Below, in pieces: positions 1 through 8,109 of a stretch of DNA of 46,442 bases. Every line of letters begins with the position of its first letter. Within the stretch, counting starts at the first letter, position 1. The notes under the pieces are model-generated. The model ran no database searches, was not told where the DNA came from, and worked only from the letters and a program-made list of their open reading frames with translations. Origin of the DNA: an uncultured Lachnospiraceae bacterium (GTDB lineage: Bacteria > Bacillota > Clostridia > Lachnospirales > Lachnospiraceae); the NCBI GenBank assembly GCA_948794795.1, contig CAQGLR010000030.1:1-46442 (forward strand), read 5' to 3'. A program made the translations under genes and the position numbers.

Positions 1-138
1 GAAGGCACCTAAAAGCCTTGTTTCGTATATTTTTTTCTTAAGTTCGCACTTATGGAGGTTTTTCTTTTCCTTTTTTGCATCAAGGGCTTCTTTTGTTATT
101 GCATCAGTATTATTTTTGCATCCAGTTTTTTTATTCAT
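1..138 (-). CDS. 5' end of an unrecognised gene, cut by the window edge
   Basis: An open frame of 46 codons reads leftward from an ATG at 138-136 to the edge without a stop. The peptide begins MNKKTGCKNN and is rich in lysine and charged residues, like a soluble N-terminus. I do not recognise the family. There is only a weak purine-rich stretch upstream as a possible ribosome site. A coding frame running off the edge is plausible but not proven. Confidence 0.4.
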   Translation of the reverse strand, partial: MNKKTGCKNNTDAITKEALDAKKEKKNLHKCELKKKIYETRLLGAF

Positions 139-598
139 AGCATATTTTTCTTTACTTTTTTGTCAATATAATATTTGTATTTCTTTTTAATTTCATATAT
201 ATATAACTGACAGATATTTGCAATCCGCATTGACTGCTTGCAGGCATTGGCCACTTGCACAATAATAAACCAATCTCATTGCCGCTTTGTGGCAGTCTGG
301 CAAGAGCTTGCACTACTGCCAGATTAAGCAAGCCTTGGTAAATCAAACCCACCGTTTAAGAAGTGTGCATTTTAAAGGGCTTACTTAATGAGGTTAAAAT
401 TTTATTTTTAATATATCTGGCATTTACTGAATTATATAATTTATATTAAATTATAAAAAGTAATTTTTAGATATTTTCAATAGAACTTTTTTGCTGTTTG
501 CTTTTTTGTCGCTTTCCAGGCGTCCACTTTTTTTCTTTGGTATGGTAATATATTAGCACAAATTAAGACAATAAAAAATAAGAAAAGGAGTGGAAAGT
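139..598. other. 460-bp intergenic region with one strong hairpin
   Basis: Divergent spacer between the partial minus-strand gene and the NAD-salvage operon. No convincing gene is seen. At 290-321 there is a good hairpin: TGGCAGT (290-296) pairs with ACTGCCA (315-321), enclosing a second stem GCAA/TTGC. It has no T-tract, so it does not look like a terminator. The rest is very AT-rich. I compared it by eye with the idea of an NAD or other riboswitch ahead of pnuC and could not match a known core. Confidence 0.45.
543..551 (+). promoter_or_regulatory. possible extended -10 promoter of the NAD-salvage operon
   Basis: TG-G-TAATAT reads as an extended -10 element 48 bp before the start codon. 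No good -35 box lies at the right distance. Weak evidence from sequence alone. Confidence 0.3.
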
Positions 599-1108
599 AT
601 GGCAGTACAGGACAAAAAGAAATATAAAGTGGGAATGTTTGGGGGCAAGTTTATGCCGTTCCACAAAGGGCATTTTTATTGTATTGATGTAGCTGCCTCG
701 CAGTGTGAAAAGGTTTATGTACTTTTGTTTAGCGGAGGGGACCAGGAGAATGAAATATTGCTTAGTAACCCTGGTGCTTGGTATTTAAGTATTGAAGACA
801 GGCAGAAACATATAGAGTCTGCAATAAAAAAGTACAATAATGTAGTGTTTTATACTATTGATATTACAGGATGCAGGAATCCAGACGGGACAGAGGACTG
901 GGATATGGAAACACCTCTTGTACGTGCAGTATGTGGAGAGATGGGTGCAGTTTATGGGAGTGAACCTGGTTATAAAGCTTATTTTGACAGGGCATATCCA
1001 GAAGCAGAGTATATACTTGTTGATGTTAAAAGGATACATTACCCAATTAGCGGGACAGCAATCAGGAATATGGAAAACTGGAAGGAGAGGGAATTATGGA
1101 TAATTTAA
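599..1108 (+). CDS. NadR-like nicotinamide-nucleotide adenylyltransferase domain protein
   Basis: A 169-residue nucleotidyltransferase of the cytidylyltransferase-like fold. It carries GKFMPFHKGH at residues 16-25, the HxGH nucleotide-binding signature, and ISGTAIR at 150-156, the second signature of the superfamily. The family joins NMN (or a similar nucleotide) to AMP, making NAD. The ATG at 599 is chosen because AAAAGGAG lies 8 nt upstream; a GTG at 590 sits inside that ribosome site. Its 3' end overlaps pnuC by 13 bp, so the two are co-transcribed and translationally linked. Classical NadR also has a C-terminal ribosylnicotinamide kinase domain, which is absent here: the protein stops just after the second motif. 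Substrate is inferred from the pnuC partner. Confidence 0.8.
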   Translation: MAVQDKKKYKVGMFGGKFMPFHKGHFYCIDVAASQCEKVYVLLFSGGDQENEILLSNPGAWYLSIEDRQKHIESAIKKYNNVVFYTIDITGCRNPDGTEDWDMETPLVRAVCGEMGAVYGSEPGYKAYFDRAYPEAEYILVDVKRIHYPISGTAIRNMENWKERELWII

Positions 1109-1812
1109 AGAAATCTTTTAAAAGTTTAAAATGGTATGAGTGGATAATGGCGGGGATAATGATTATTATTGCTGCATATGTAATGGTACAGTCTTTTATA
1201 AATCCAGGAAGCAGCAGTAATCCAGCTTGGCTTGATATTATTAACTTTATAAGTGCGGTATGTGGGGTTTTCTGTATATTCTTTTGCGCAAGGGCAAGTA
1301 TATCTAATTTTGGCTTTGGGCTTGTTAATACAGTTGTATATATTATTTATCTTGCATACTGGAAAATATATGGGACAATGTGCCTTGAAATTTTTGTGTA
1401 TTTTCCAATAAATATTGTGTCATGGGTTTTATGGGCAAAGCACAGGGATAGTGAAAGAAAAGAAATAACTATGGCAAAGAAACTTAAAATTTGGCAGGAT
1501 AGTGTTATTATGGCTATAGTAATTGTATCTGCATGTATTTACCATAAAATACTTGTTTATGCAGGTGGTAATGTTGCCTGGCTTGATGCTTTTACAGTGG
1601 CTATAGGAATTATTGCAACTGTGCTTGAAATGTACAGATACCGTGAACAATATGTGTTATGGATTATTACAGATATTGTTGCTGTAGCAATGTTTATTGT
1701 ACACTTTGACCCAGTATACCTTGCTAAGAAAAGTATTTACCTGGTAATGGCTGTTATAGGTTTAATTAACTGGTGCAGGCTGAATAAAGAGCGTAACCAT
1801 GAAAATATATAG
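1096..1812 (+). CDS. pnuC: PnuC-family nicotinamide riboside transporter
   Basis: A 238-residue membrane protein with about seven hydrophobic segments, typical of PnuC in length and layout. Recognisable family features are NFGFGLVNTVVY and the C-terminal run MAVIGLINWCRLNK. PnuC proteins carry nicotinamide riboside across the cytoplasmic membrane by facilitated diffusion, trapped by phosphorylation inside the cell. The start overlaps the adenylyltransferase gene, with GGAGAGGG upstream. Together they form a small NAD-salvage operon. The substrate could also be another vitamin of the Pnu family, but the NadR-like partner favours nicotinamide riboside. Confidence 0.88.
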   Translation: MDNLKKSFKSLKWYEWIMAGIMIIIAAYVMVQSFINPGSSSNPAWLDIINFISAVCGVFCIFFCARASISNFGFGLVNTVVYIIYLAYWKIYGTMCLEIFVYFPINIVSWVLWAKHRDSERKEITMAKKLKIWQDSVIMAIVIVSACIYHKILVYAGGNVAWLDAFTVAIGIIATVLEMYRYREQYVLWIITDIVAVAMFIVHFDPVYLAKKSIYLVMAVIGLINWCRLNKERNHENI

Positions 1813-1859
1813 ATTACTGGAATTAGGTATGTTGTTTCTATATAAATTAGATAAACTCC

Positions 1860-1888
1860 TTGACCATAAAAGTACAATATATTATAAT
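1860..1888 (+). promoter_or_regulatory. sigma-A-type promoter of the hemerythrin gene
   Basis: TTGACC (1860-1865), a 17-bp spacer, then TATAAT (1883-1888): five of six and six of six consensus matches. It lies 49 bp before the start codon, so the hemerythrin gene has its own promoter. Confidence 0.7.
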
Positions 1889-1937
1889 TTTGTTTGTAAA
1901 ATTTATGATATATATTTATTGAAAAGAGGAAAAGAAT

Positions 1938-2336
1938 ATGAGATATGAATTAACTAAAGATTTAGAGACAGGGAATGCAATTATTGATAATGAACATAGT
2001 GAACTGTTTAAGGCTGTAAACAATATTGTTGATGCATGCAGCAAAGGGCAGGGGCGTAAAATAATGGAACCTGCTATACAGTTTCTTTTAAGTTATGTAG
2101 AACTGCATTTTTCACATGAAGAACAGCTTCAGAAAGACAGCAATTATCCAGATATAAAAATGCATAAGCTGTTCCATGAAAATTATAAAAAGACACTGAA
2201 AGATATTGCAGCAGGAATTCCAGCAGACAATCCTTCTATTACAGACCTTGTAAAACTAAACAGCCATATTGCTGTACTTATAAACCATATACGTATTGAA
2301 GATAAGAAACTTGGTACATATTTAAAACAGCATTAA
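1938..2336 (+). CDS. bacteriohemerythrin
   Basis: A 132-residue single-domain hemerythrin. All seven expected di-iron ligands are visible in family order: His20, His57, Glu61, His76, His80, His117 and Asp122 (motifs HFSHEE, HKLFH, HIRIED). Such proteins bind O2 at a non-heme di-iron centre in the cytoplasm and serve oxygen sensing, scavenging or iron handling. The start is supported by AGAGGAAAAG just upstream. It has its own promoter and stands directly before feoB, the ferrous iron transporter, so an oxygen/iron link is plausible; this is inference from position. Confidence 0.92.
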   Translation: MRYELTKDLETGNAIIDNEHSELFKAVNNIVDACSKGQGRKIMEPAIQFLLSYVELHFSHEEQLQKDSNYPDIKMHKLFHENYKKTLKDIAAGIPADNPSITDLVKLNSHIAVLINHIRIEDKKLGTYLKQH

Positions 2337-2341
2337 AAAAA

Positions 2342-2500
2342 GTGGTTCCAGTTTATATTGGAAAAGATGGATTAATTATCAGGGATTTGCAAATTAGTGA
2401 TACAAAAGATTATACCAGAATGGCTTTGGATTGTTCGTTATCAGATGTTTTTGGTGGTTGTACAGATTGTGGATTATGGATGGAAGACTTTTTAGTATAA
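2342..2500 (+). CDS. possible 52-residue small protein or gene remnant
   Basis: A frame from GTG at 2342 to a stop at 2500 encodes 52 residues. It contains a cysteine-bearing stretch GGCTDCGLW near its C-terminus. The frame starts right behind the hemerythrin stop and has no ribosome site, so it could equally be the tail of a decayed gene. The amino-acid composition looks protein-like and the stop is followed closely by the feoB ribosome site. I do not recognise a family. Confidence 0.25.
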   Translation: MVPVYIGKDGLIIRDLQISDTKDYTRMALDCSLSDVFGGCTDCGLWMEDFLV

Positions 2501-2527
2501 AGGAAATACAAAGGAGACAGGATTGTT

Positions 2528-4864
2528 ATGACATTAAAGGATTTAGAGGCTGGAAAGAGTGCTGTCATCCAGACTGTTGGCGGTGAAGGTGCATTGCGCC
2601 AGCATTTTCTTGATATGGGTGTAATACCTGGTGCTGAGGTTACTGTTATTAAGCTGGCGCCAATGGGGGACCCTATGGAACTCCAGATACATGGGTATAA
2701 ACTTACTTTAAGGCTTGCTGATGCAGGCAGGATTGAGGTTTCACCTATTGAAGAGCGTAAACGCAGGCATGAAGGGGCAAAGGATATTAATAAAACTGAA
2801 CATCCTGGATTAGGAGAGGATGGCAGGTACCATGTCAAAGCAGATGAAACTCCTCTTCCAGCAGGTACAAAACTTACTTTTGCGCTGGTTGGGAACCAGA
2901 ACTGCGGCAAAACTACTTTATTTAACCAGCTTACAGGTGCAAACCAGCATGTAGGTAATTTCCCAGGGGTAACTGTAGACCGCAAGGACGGGCAGATTAA
3001 AGGGTATCCAGGTACATTAGTTACAGACCTGCCAGGAATTTATTCAATGTCACCATATACCAATGAAGAAATTGTTTCACGCAATTTTGTACTGGAAGAT
3101 AAACCCAAGGCTATTATTAATATTGTGGATGCTACTAATATTGAACGTAACCTTTATCTTACAATGCAGCTTCTGGAGATGGAGATTCCAGTTGTAATTG
3201 CGTTAAATATGATGGATGAACTTATAGGAAATGCTGGTTCTATTGATATTAATGGTATGGAGGCTATGCTTGGTGTACCTGTAGTCCCTATATCGGCAGC
3301 GAAGAACCAGGGTGTAGATGAACTTGCAAAACATGCAGTACATATTGCACAGTACCAGGAGCATCCAGGAAGGCAGGATTTCTGTAGTGAAAGTGATGCA
3401 GGAGGTGCAGTACACAGGTGTATCCATGCTGTATGCCATTTAATTGAGGACCATGCAAAAAGGGCAGGTATTCCAGTGCGTTTTGCAGCAACAAAATTAA
3501 TGGAAGGTGACCATTTAATTCTTGAAAAGCTTGAGCTTGACCAGAATGAGCAGGAAATGCTTGAACATATGGTTGTACAGATGGAGAGTGAGCGTGGGCT
3601 GGATAAAAGCGCTGCTATTGCTGATATGCGTTTTACTTTTATTGAAAAAATCTGTGAGAAAACAGTTGTAAAACCAAAGGAAAGTAAAGAACGTATACGC
3701 AGTGAAAAGATTGACAAGGTTTTAACTGGTAAATATACAGCTATTCCATGTTTTATCGGAATTATAGCAATAGTATTTTATCTTACTTTTAATGTTATTG
3801 GTGCATGGCTCCAGGAATTACTTGATATGGGAATAAGTTCGCTTTCAGATATGGCAGGCAAGGCATTAAAAGTGGCAAATGTAAATGAAGTGCTTCAGAA
3901 ATTTATTATTAATGGCATATTTGAGGGGGTAGGCTCAGTTCTTTCTTTTTTGCCAGTTATTGTTACGCTTTTCTTTTTCCTTTCGTTAATGGAAGACAGC
4001 GGGTATATTGCCAGGGTTGCATTTTTTATGGATAAACTGCTCCGTAAAATTGGGCTTTCTGGAAGAAGTATTGTACCACTGTTAATTGGATTTGGATGCA
4101 GTGTGCCAGCAGTTATGGCAACACGTACCCTTCCTAGTGAAAGAGACCGTAAAATGACAATTTTGCTGACACCATTTATGAGCTGTACTGCTAAACTTCC
4201 AATTTATGCATTTTTTGTAAATGCATTTTTTCCTGGAAAAGGAGGGCTGCTTATAACAGCTTTGTATTTGCTGGGAATATTTACTGGAATTCTGGTTGCA
4301 TTTTTATTTAAAGGTACTTTATTTAAAGGAGAGGCAGTGCCTTTTGTTATGGAACTTCCTGATTACCGCCTGCCAGCAGCAAAGAATACTGGCCAGCTTT
4401 TATGGGAAAAGGCAAAAGACTTTTTACAAAGGGCATTTACAGTAATACTTGTTGCTACAGCCTGTGTATGGTTCCTGCAGAGTTTTGGTCCTCATATGGA
4501 CCTGGTTCCAGATTCTAAGGACAGTATCCTGGCAATGCTTTCTGGGTGGATTGCACCAGTGCTTGCACCAATACAGCTTGATGACTGGAGGATTGTGACT
4601 TCACTTGCCAGTGGGTTTATGGCAAAAGAAAGTGTTGTTTCTACATTAGAAGTGTTATTTCCAGGAGGGGTAAACAATGCATTGTCTACATTACAGGCAG
4701 CTTCCCTTCTGGTATTCAGCCTGCTTTATACTCCTTGTATAGCAGCAGTGGCTTCTGTAAAAAGGGAGCTTGGCGGGAAATGGGCAGCTGGTGTTGTGGC
4801 ATGGCAGTGTATAATTGCATGGACAGCATCATTTATAGTCTGTCTGGCTGGAATGATATTTTAA
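2528..4864 (+). CDS. feoB: FeoA-FeoB fusion, ferrous iron transporter
   Basis: A 778-residue protein. Residues 1-75 form a FeoA (SH3-like) domain containing the hallmark LDMGVIPG. After a charged linker comes the FeoB G-protein domain, with Walker A GNQNCGKTT at 122-130, G3 DLPGIYS and G4 NMMD. The membrane part follows, with two gate-like blocks including GFGCSVPAVMATRTL and the LLTPFMSCTAKLP stretch. FeoB moves Fe2+ into the cell across the cytoplasmic membrane, and FeoA is normally a separate partner; here it is fused. AAGGAG lies 11 nt before the ATG. Standard Clostridia length for the fused form. Regulation is not visible, and no clear Fur box was found. Confidence 0.95.
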   Translation: MTLKDLEAGKSAVIQTVGGEGALRQHFLDMGVIPGAEVTVIKLAPMGDPMELQIHGYKLTLRLADAGRIEVSPIEERKRRHEGAKDINKTEHPGLGEDGRYHVKADETPLPAGTKLTFALVGNQNCGKTTLFNQLTGANQHVGNFPGVTVDRKDGQIKGYPGTLVTDLPGIYSMSPYTNEEIVSRNFVLEDKPKAIINIVDATNIERNLYLTMQLLEMEIPVVIALNMMDELIGNAGSIDINGMEAMLGVPVVPISAAKNQGVDELAKHAVHIAQYQEHPGRQDFCSESDAGGAVHRCIHAVCHLIEDHAKRAGIPVRFAATKLMEGDHLILEKLELDQNEQEMLEHMVVQMESERGLDKSAAIADMRFTFIEKICEKTVVKPKESKERIRSEKIDKVLTGKYTAIPCFIGIIAIVFYLTFNVIGAWLQELLDMGISSLSDMAGKALKVANVNEVLQKFIINGIFEGVGSVLSFLPVIVTLFFFLSLMEDSGYIARVAFFMDKLLRKIGLSGRSIVPLLIGFGCSVPAVMATRTLPSERDRKMTILLTPFMSCTAKLPIYAFFVNAFFPGKGGLLITALYLLGIFTGILVAFLFKGTLFKGEAVPFVMELPDYRLPAAKNTGQLLWEKAKDFLQRAFTVILVATACVWFLQSFGPHMDLVPDSKDSILAMLSGWIAPVLAPIQLDDWRIVTSLASGFMAKESVVSTLEVLFPGGVNNALSTLQAASLLVFSLLYTPCIAAVASVKRELGGKWAAGVVAWQCIIAWTASFIVCLAGMIF

Positions 4865-4876
4865 AAATAAATATAA

Positions 4877-4926
4877 ACAGGCATGTTTACTTGTAAAAAT
4901 ATGATAACATGCCTGTTTTGTATTTT
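4877..4926. terminator. bidirectional terminator between feoB and the GH43 gene
   Basis: An 11-bp perfect stem, ACAGGCATGTT (4877-4887) with AACATGCCTGT (4906-4916), followed on the plus strand by a T-rich tail and preceded by an A-rich run that serves the minus strand. The two flanking genes converge here. Confidence 0.85.
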
Positions 4927-4939
4927 ATCCAATACAGTA

Positions 4940-6256
4940 TTATTTAAGGAAAACAAATGCAATAAGGTCAAAAAGCTGCCTGCCATTAAATGAATCTTTT
5001 GCCCATCCAGTGTAGCCATCTTCTATTACAAAGAATACAGGATGCCTTCCTGTTACAGTTTTAGTAATTCCGTGTAAAACAGTGCTTGAGCGGTCAAACC
5101 CAATAGTACATATTTCTTCGCCATCTTTGTAATTATCAATTATTACATGTATTTTTCCATTACAGCCTCTTGGAATAACTTTAAGTTCAAGTTCCATGCC
5201 GCCATCTGTAAAGTCTTGTCCAAAGTCATAGTATTTCCAGCCCATTACACAGCCTGATGTTATATTTGTAATTATTCTTGTAAATTTATCAAGTTCTGTG
5301 ATTATACATCCATTTTTTAATACACATGCTGTATCTGCATTAGTAATATTATATGGGTTTAGTGAATCTTCAAAACCAAGGGAAGTCATTTCTACTTCTG
5401 GGATTGTCCCGTCTGGCAGTATGTTAATGCGCTCCACACAGCCTCTTCTTGACATAATAGTCCCGTTGGTCATGCGGTGGTAGAATATATACCATTGTCC
5501 ATTAATGCAGCATATTGAACCGTGGTTATTGCCACCTGGATAGTCTTTGCCATTATCAACAATATAACCCTTGTATTCAAACGGACCTTCTGGTGACTGG
5601 CTTGTAGCATATGCAAGACAGCTTCCCCTGTTTGGAGAGTATATAAGGTAATATATACCATTAACTTTTCTTGGTGAGCATGCTTCAAAAAATCCAAATG
5701 GTGGTTCTACAGGTATAATATTTTCTTTGTAAGTACCATCAATAACTTTATACATGGAAGAAGAGTCAATTTCACACATATATGAACCCTGGTAGCCACA
5801 GTAAATATAAACCCTTCCATCATCATCAACAAGTACACCTGGGTCAATAAACGTACCATTGTCGTAATGTCCAGGAATATTGTATTCATATTTTGATAAC
5901 AGGCGGAACGGGCCTTCTGGGTGGTCACTAATGCCAACACATCCTTTTGCATTTACAATATATGCATATAAATAGTATTTACCATCTTTTTCTACTACAT
6001 CAGGCGCATATAAATATTCATCTGTCCAGTCTATATCTGATTTGTGGTTTCTGTCATCACGGCTGTGGAATATATCACCGTGGCATACCCATTGGCCTGG
6101 ATTATTAACTGGCGCTGACCAGGCTTTTAATTTATGGTCACAAAATGATTCTGAATCTGCCCTGTCATGTGAGCCATATACATATATTCTGTCTCCAAAT
6201 ACTCTTGGTTCCCCGTCTGGTATGTATTCCCATAATGGGAGATATGGATTTGCCAT
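4940..6256 (-). CDS. glycoside hydrolase family 43 enzyme
   Basis: A 438-residue five-bladed beta-propeller glycosidase, likely an arabinofuranosidase or xylosidase. The GH43 catalytic triad can be placed: Asp14 in IPDGEPRVFGDRIYVYGSHD (general base), Asp86 in LYAPDVVEKDGKYY (pKa modulator) and Glu191 in FFEACSPRKVNGIYY (general acid). The last 120 or so residues look like a beta-sandwich add-on (carbohydrate-binding type). There is no signal peptide, so it probably acts in the cytoplasm on imported oligosaccharides. GGAGG lies just upstream of the ATG. No sugar transporter is adjacent. The exact substrate cannot be told from sequence alone. Confidence 0.88.
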   Translation of the reverse strand: MANPYLPLWEYIPDGEPRVFGDRIYVYGSHDRADSESFCDHKLKAWSAPVNNPGQWVCHGDIFHSRDDRNHKSDIDWTDEYLYAPDVVEKDGKYYLYAYIVNAKGCVGISDHPEGPFRLLSKYEYNIPGHYDNGTFIDPGVLVDDDGRVYIYCGYQGSYMCEIDSSSMYKVIDGTYKENIIPVEPPFGFFEACSPRKVNGIYYLIYSPNRGSCLAYATSQSPEGPFEYKGYIVDNGKDYPGGNNHGSICCINGQWYIFYHRMTNGTIMSRRGCVERINILPDGTIPEVEMTSLGFEDSLNPYNITNADTACVLKNGCIITELDKFTRIITNITSGCVMGWKYYDFGQDFTDGGMELELKVIPRGCNGKIHVIIDNYKDGEEICTIGFDRSSTVLHGITKTVTGRHPVFFVIEDGYTGWAKDSFNGRQLFDLIAFVFLK

Positions 6257-6320
6257 AATCTGCCTCCTTCTGTTTCTTTTTTTACATTATAACTACAAGT
6301 ATCTTAAAAAAATACACTAA

Positions 6321-6418
6321 TTTTTACATTATTAAAGCCCCACAGAATACAGGGCATACTGCCATAAGCTGGGGGCCTGCCATGTTAATGGCTGTTTTTT
6401 AGGAAGCTGATGTAAAAA
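6321..6418. repeat. 98-bp folded element bounded by 9-bp inverted repeats
   Basis: TTTTTACAT (6321-6329) and ATGTAAAAA (6410-6418) bound a stretch holding two internal stems: GCCCCACAG (6337-6345) with CTGGGGGC (6369-6376, one bulge), and GCCAT/ATGGC (6379-6383, 6388-6392) with a GTTA loop. It forms a multi-branched cruciform or RNA fold. On the minus strand it lies between the 3' end of dpaB and the start of the GH43 gene, so it could be an untranslated regulatory RNA, a terminator-like boundary, or a small mobile element. No known riboswitch core was recognised. Confidence 0.5.
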
Positions 6419-6429
6419 AGACACTAAAG

Positions 6430-7023
6430 TCAGCACATTGGTGCCTGTATTACAGGCTGTAACTGCTTTCCTTGAAGTGCCTCTTCTATAGTATCTGGCA
6501 AAAGTTCTACATGTGCAACCAGTGAATTGTGCTTTTTCTTATAATCATCCTGTCCAAATGGCACGAAATAAATATTTTTCATATTAAAAAGCATCCCTAG
6601 GTTACGGAAGTTAATACCCATTGCATCATTGGTAGAAACAGAAATAATAAGAGGCCGTTCATTTCTAAGATGTGCTTTGGCGGCCATTAATACGGCTGAA
6701 TCGGTAATTCCATTGGCAAGTTTGGCAAGGGTATTGCCTGTGCATGGTGCTATTACAAGTACATCAAGGAATTTCTTTGGTCCTATTGGTTCTGCTTCTG
6801 GTATTGTATATATTCCTTTATTGCCAGTAATATTTTCTATATCAGTGATAAAATCAGACGCCTTCCCAAAACGGCTGTCTAATGAACATACATTTGGTGA
6901 AAAGACTGGAAATATATTATAATTGTCTTTCATATCTGAAATGACTTTTTTTATCTTTGCATGTGTACAAAATGAGCCTGTTATAGCGAAACCAATATTT
7001 AGTATCTTCTTTTCCTCATTCAT
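6430..7023 (-). CDS. dpaB: dipicolinate synthase subunit B
   Basis: A 197-residue flavoprotein of the SpoVFB family, which with DpaA makes dipicolinic acid, the calcium-chelating compound of the spore core, in the mother cell. Diagnostic stretches are GFAITGSFCTH, AEPIGPK, APCTGNTLAKLANGITD and VPFGQDD. An in-frame ATG lies 30 nt further upstream (7053), but GGAG lies 5 nt before the ATG at 7023, and family members begin close to this point. It follows dpaA with a short gap, making a two-gene operon. Its presence implies that the organism can form endospores. Confidence 0.95.
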   Translation of the reverse strand: MNEEKKILNIGFAITGSFCTHAKIKKVISDMKDNYNIFPVFSPNVCSLDSRFGKASDFITDIENITGNKGIYTIPEAEPIGPKKFLDVLVIAPCTGNTLAKLANGITDSAVLMAAKAHLRNERPLIISVSTNDAMGINFRNLGMLFNMKNIYFVPFGQDDYKKKHNSLVAHVELLPDTIEEALQGKQLQPVIQAPMC

Positions 7024-7072
7024 ATGGTCTCCAATCCTGCGCAGTATGCGCATTAAATGTTAAAATCAATAG

Positions 7073-7891
7073 TTATATATATTTAATAATTTCATCGAAA
7101 ATAATTTTGGCTGAACTTTTAGGTGAGTATATAGCAGGTAGTCCAAGACAGTGTTTTGCAGTTATTCCCCTGCTTTTGCAATATCCAAAATCTGTCCCTC
7201 CTGGTTTGGAGGCAATATCTATTATTATACAGCTGCCTTTCATTGTGTTGATGCGTTCAGGGGTTATGGTTACTGCAGGGGCAGTATTAAATATAAAATC
7301 ATATTTGCTGAAATCACCTGTTGCTATACCATACCCATTGGCAGAAGCTTTTGCAATATCAGCAGATTCTATTGTAAGCACACTTACATGTGCCTTAAGG
7401 CTGCATAATTTATCCGCAAGTACAGTACCACACCTGCCATAGCCTATTACAAGGCATCTGCTTGACTGTATATTTATGCTTCCTGATTTTATTGCCTCAC
7501 ATATAGCGCCTTCAGCTGTTGCAACAGCATTTTGTATAGCTATTTCAGGTATTTTCATATAATCTAAAAACATTGCATTTTCAGAATTGCATATATCTAT
7601 AAGATAATCCGGCAGTACGCCGCCTATAATGTATGTTTTAGAGTGTATAAATGGAATTATGCCAGCTAATGTTTCTTTTGTAACTGCAACTGGAAGCAGA
7701 AGAATTTCATTACCAGTCCTGCTATAGATATCTTCGCACTGTTCTAATGGCATGCTGTCCTTGCTGGAAGTATCACTGCCTGCAGTGCCAGGTATATCTA
7801 CTACCGTAAATCCATATTCTGTAAGCATATTGCTAAGATATCTTTGGCGTTTGTCATTACCATATGAATATATAGTCTGGAACTGTTGCAT
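7073..7891 (-). CDS. dpaA: dipicolinate synthase subunit A
   Basis: A 272-residue NAD(P)-binding enzyme of the SpoVFA family. It has the Rossmann motif CLVIGYGRCG in the middle, followed by IIDIASKPGGTDF and the C-terminal signature CLGLPAIYSPKSSA. With DpaB it turns the dihydrodipicolinate-pathway intermediate into dipicolinate during sporulation. AGGAGG lies 7 nt before the ATG. The gene is first in the dpaA-dpaB pair and is divergent from the diguanylate cyclase gene. Sporulation sigma control (sigma-K in Bacillus) is expected from family knowledge; I could not place such a promoter with confidence. Confidence 0.95.
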   Translation of the reverse strand: MQQFQTIYSYGNDKRQRYLSNMLTEYGFTVVDIPGTAGSDTSSKDSMPLEQCEDIYSRTGNEILLLPVAVTKETLAGIIPFIHSKTYIIGGVLPDYLIDICNSENAMFLDYMKIPEIAIQNAVATAEGAICEAIKSGSINIQSSRCLVIGYGRCGTVLADKLCSLKAHVSVLTIESADIAKASANGYGIATGDFSKYDFIFNTAPAVTITPERINTMKGSCIIIDIASKPGGTDFGYCKSRGITAKHCLGLPAIYSPKSSAKIIFDEIIKYI

Positions 7892-7985
7892 ATATCTGCC
7901 TCCTGGTGAAATAAAATATTTTCCATAAATTAAAATATGCCAGAAACAGGAAAATGTGAGAAATAAATTACGGTTTTCCAGCAGT

Positions 7986-8014
7986 TTGCATTATAGTATT
8001 TTATTTGTTATAAT
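7986..8014 (+). promoter_or_regulatory. sigma-A-type promoter of the diguanylate cyclase gene
   Basis: TTGCAT (7986-7991), a 17-bp spacer and a perfect TATAAT (8009-8014), preceded by TG one base upstream, i.e. also an extended -10. It leaves a leader of about 90 nt before the start codon. Confidence 0.7.
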
Positions 8015-8109
8015 AACTTAAATTATGTTTAAAGCTGGCAGCCAGAGCCTGTATATATATGTAATTATTGTACAGGTATCTGCTTACATAACAGATATGG
8101 GGAGTGTTT

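Noticed and set aside
152..352. A 66-residue minus-strand frame ahead of the partial gene
   Set aside because: It lacks a ribosome site, overlaps the hairpin at 290-321 and its tail is only low-complexity AT sequence.
380..598. NAD-sensing or other riboswitch upstream of the nadR-like/pnuC operon
   Set aside because: I looked for the conserved cores known to me and found only AT-rich sequence and poly-T runs; a covariance search would be needed to settle it.
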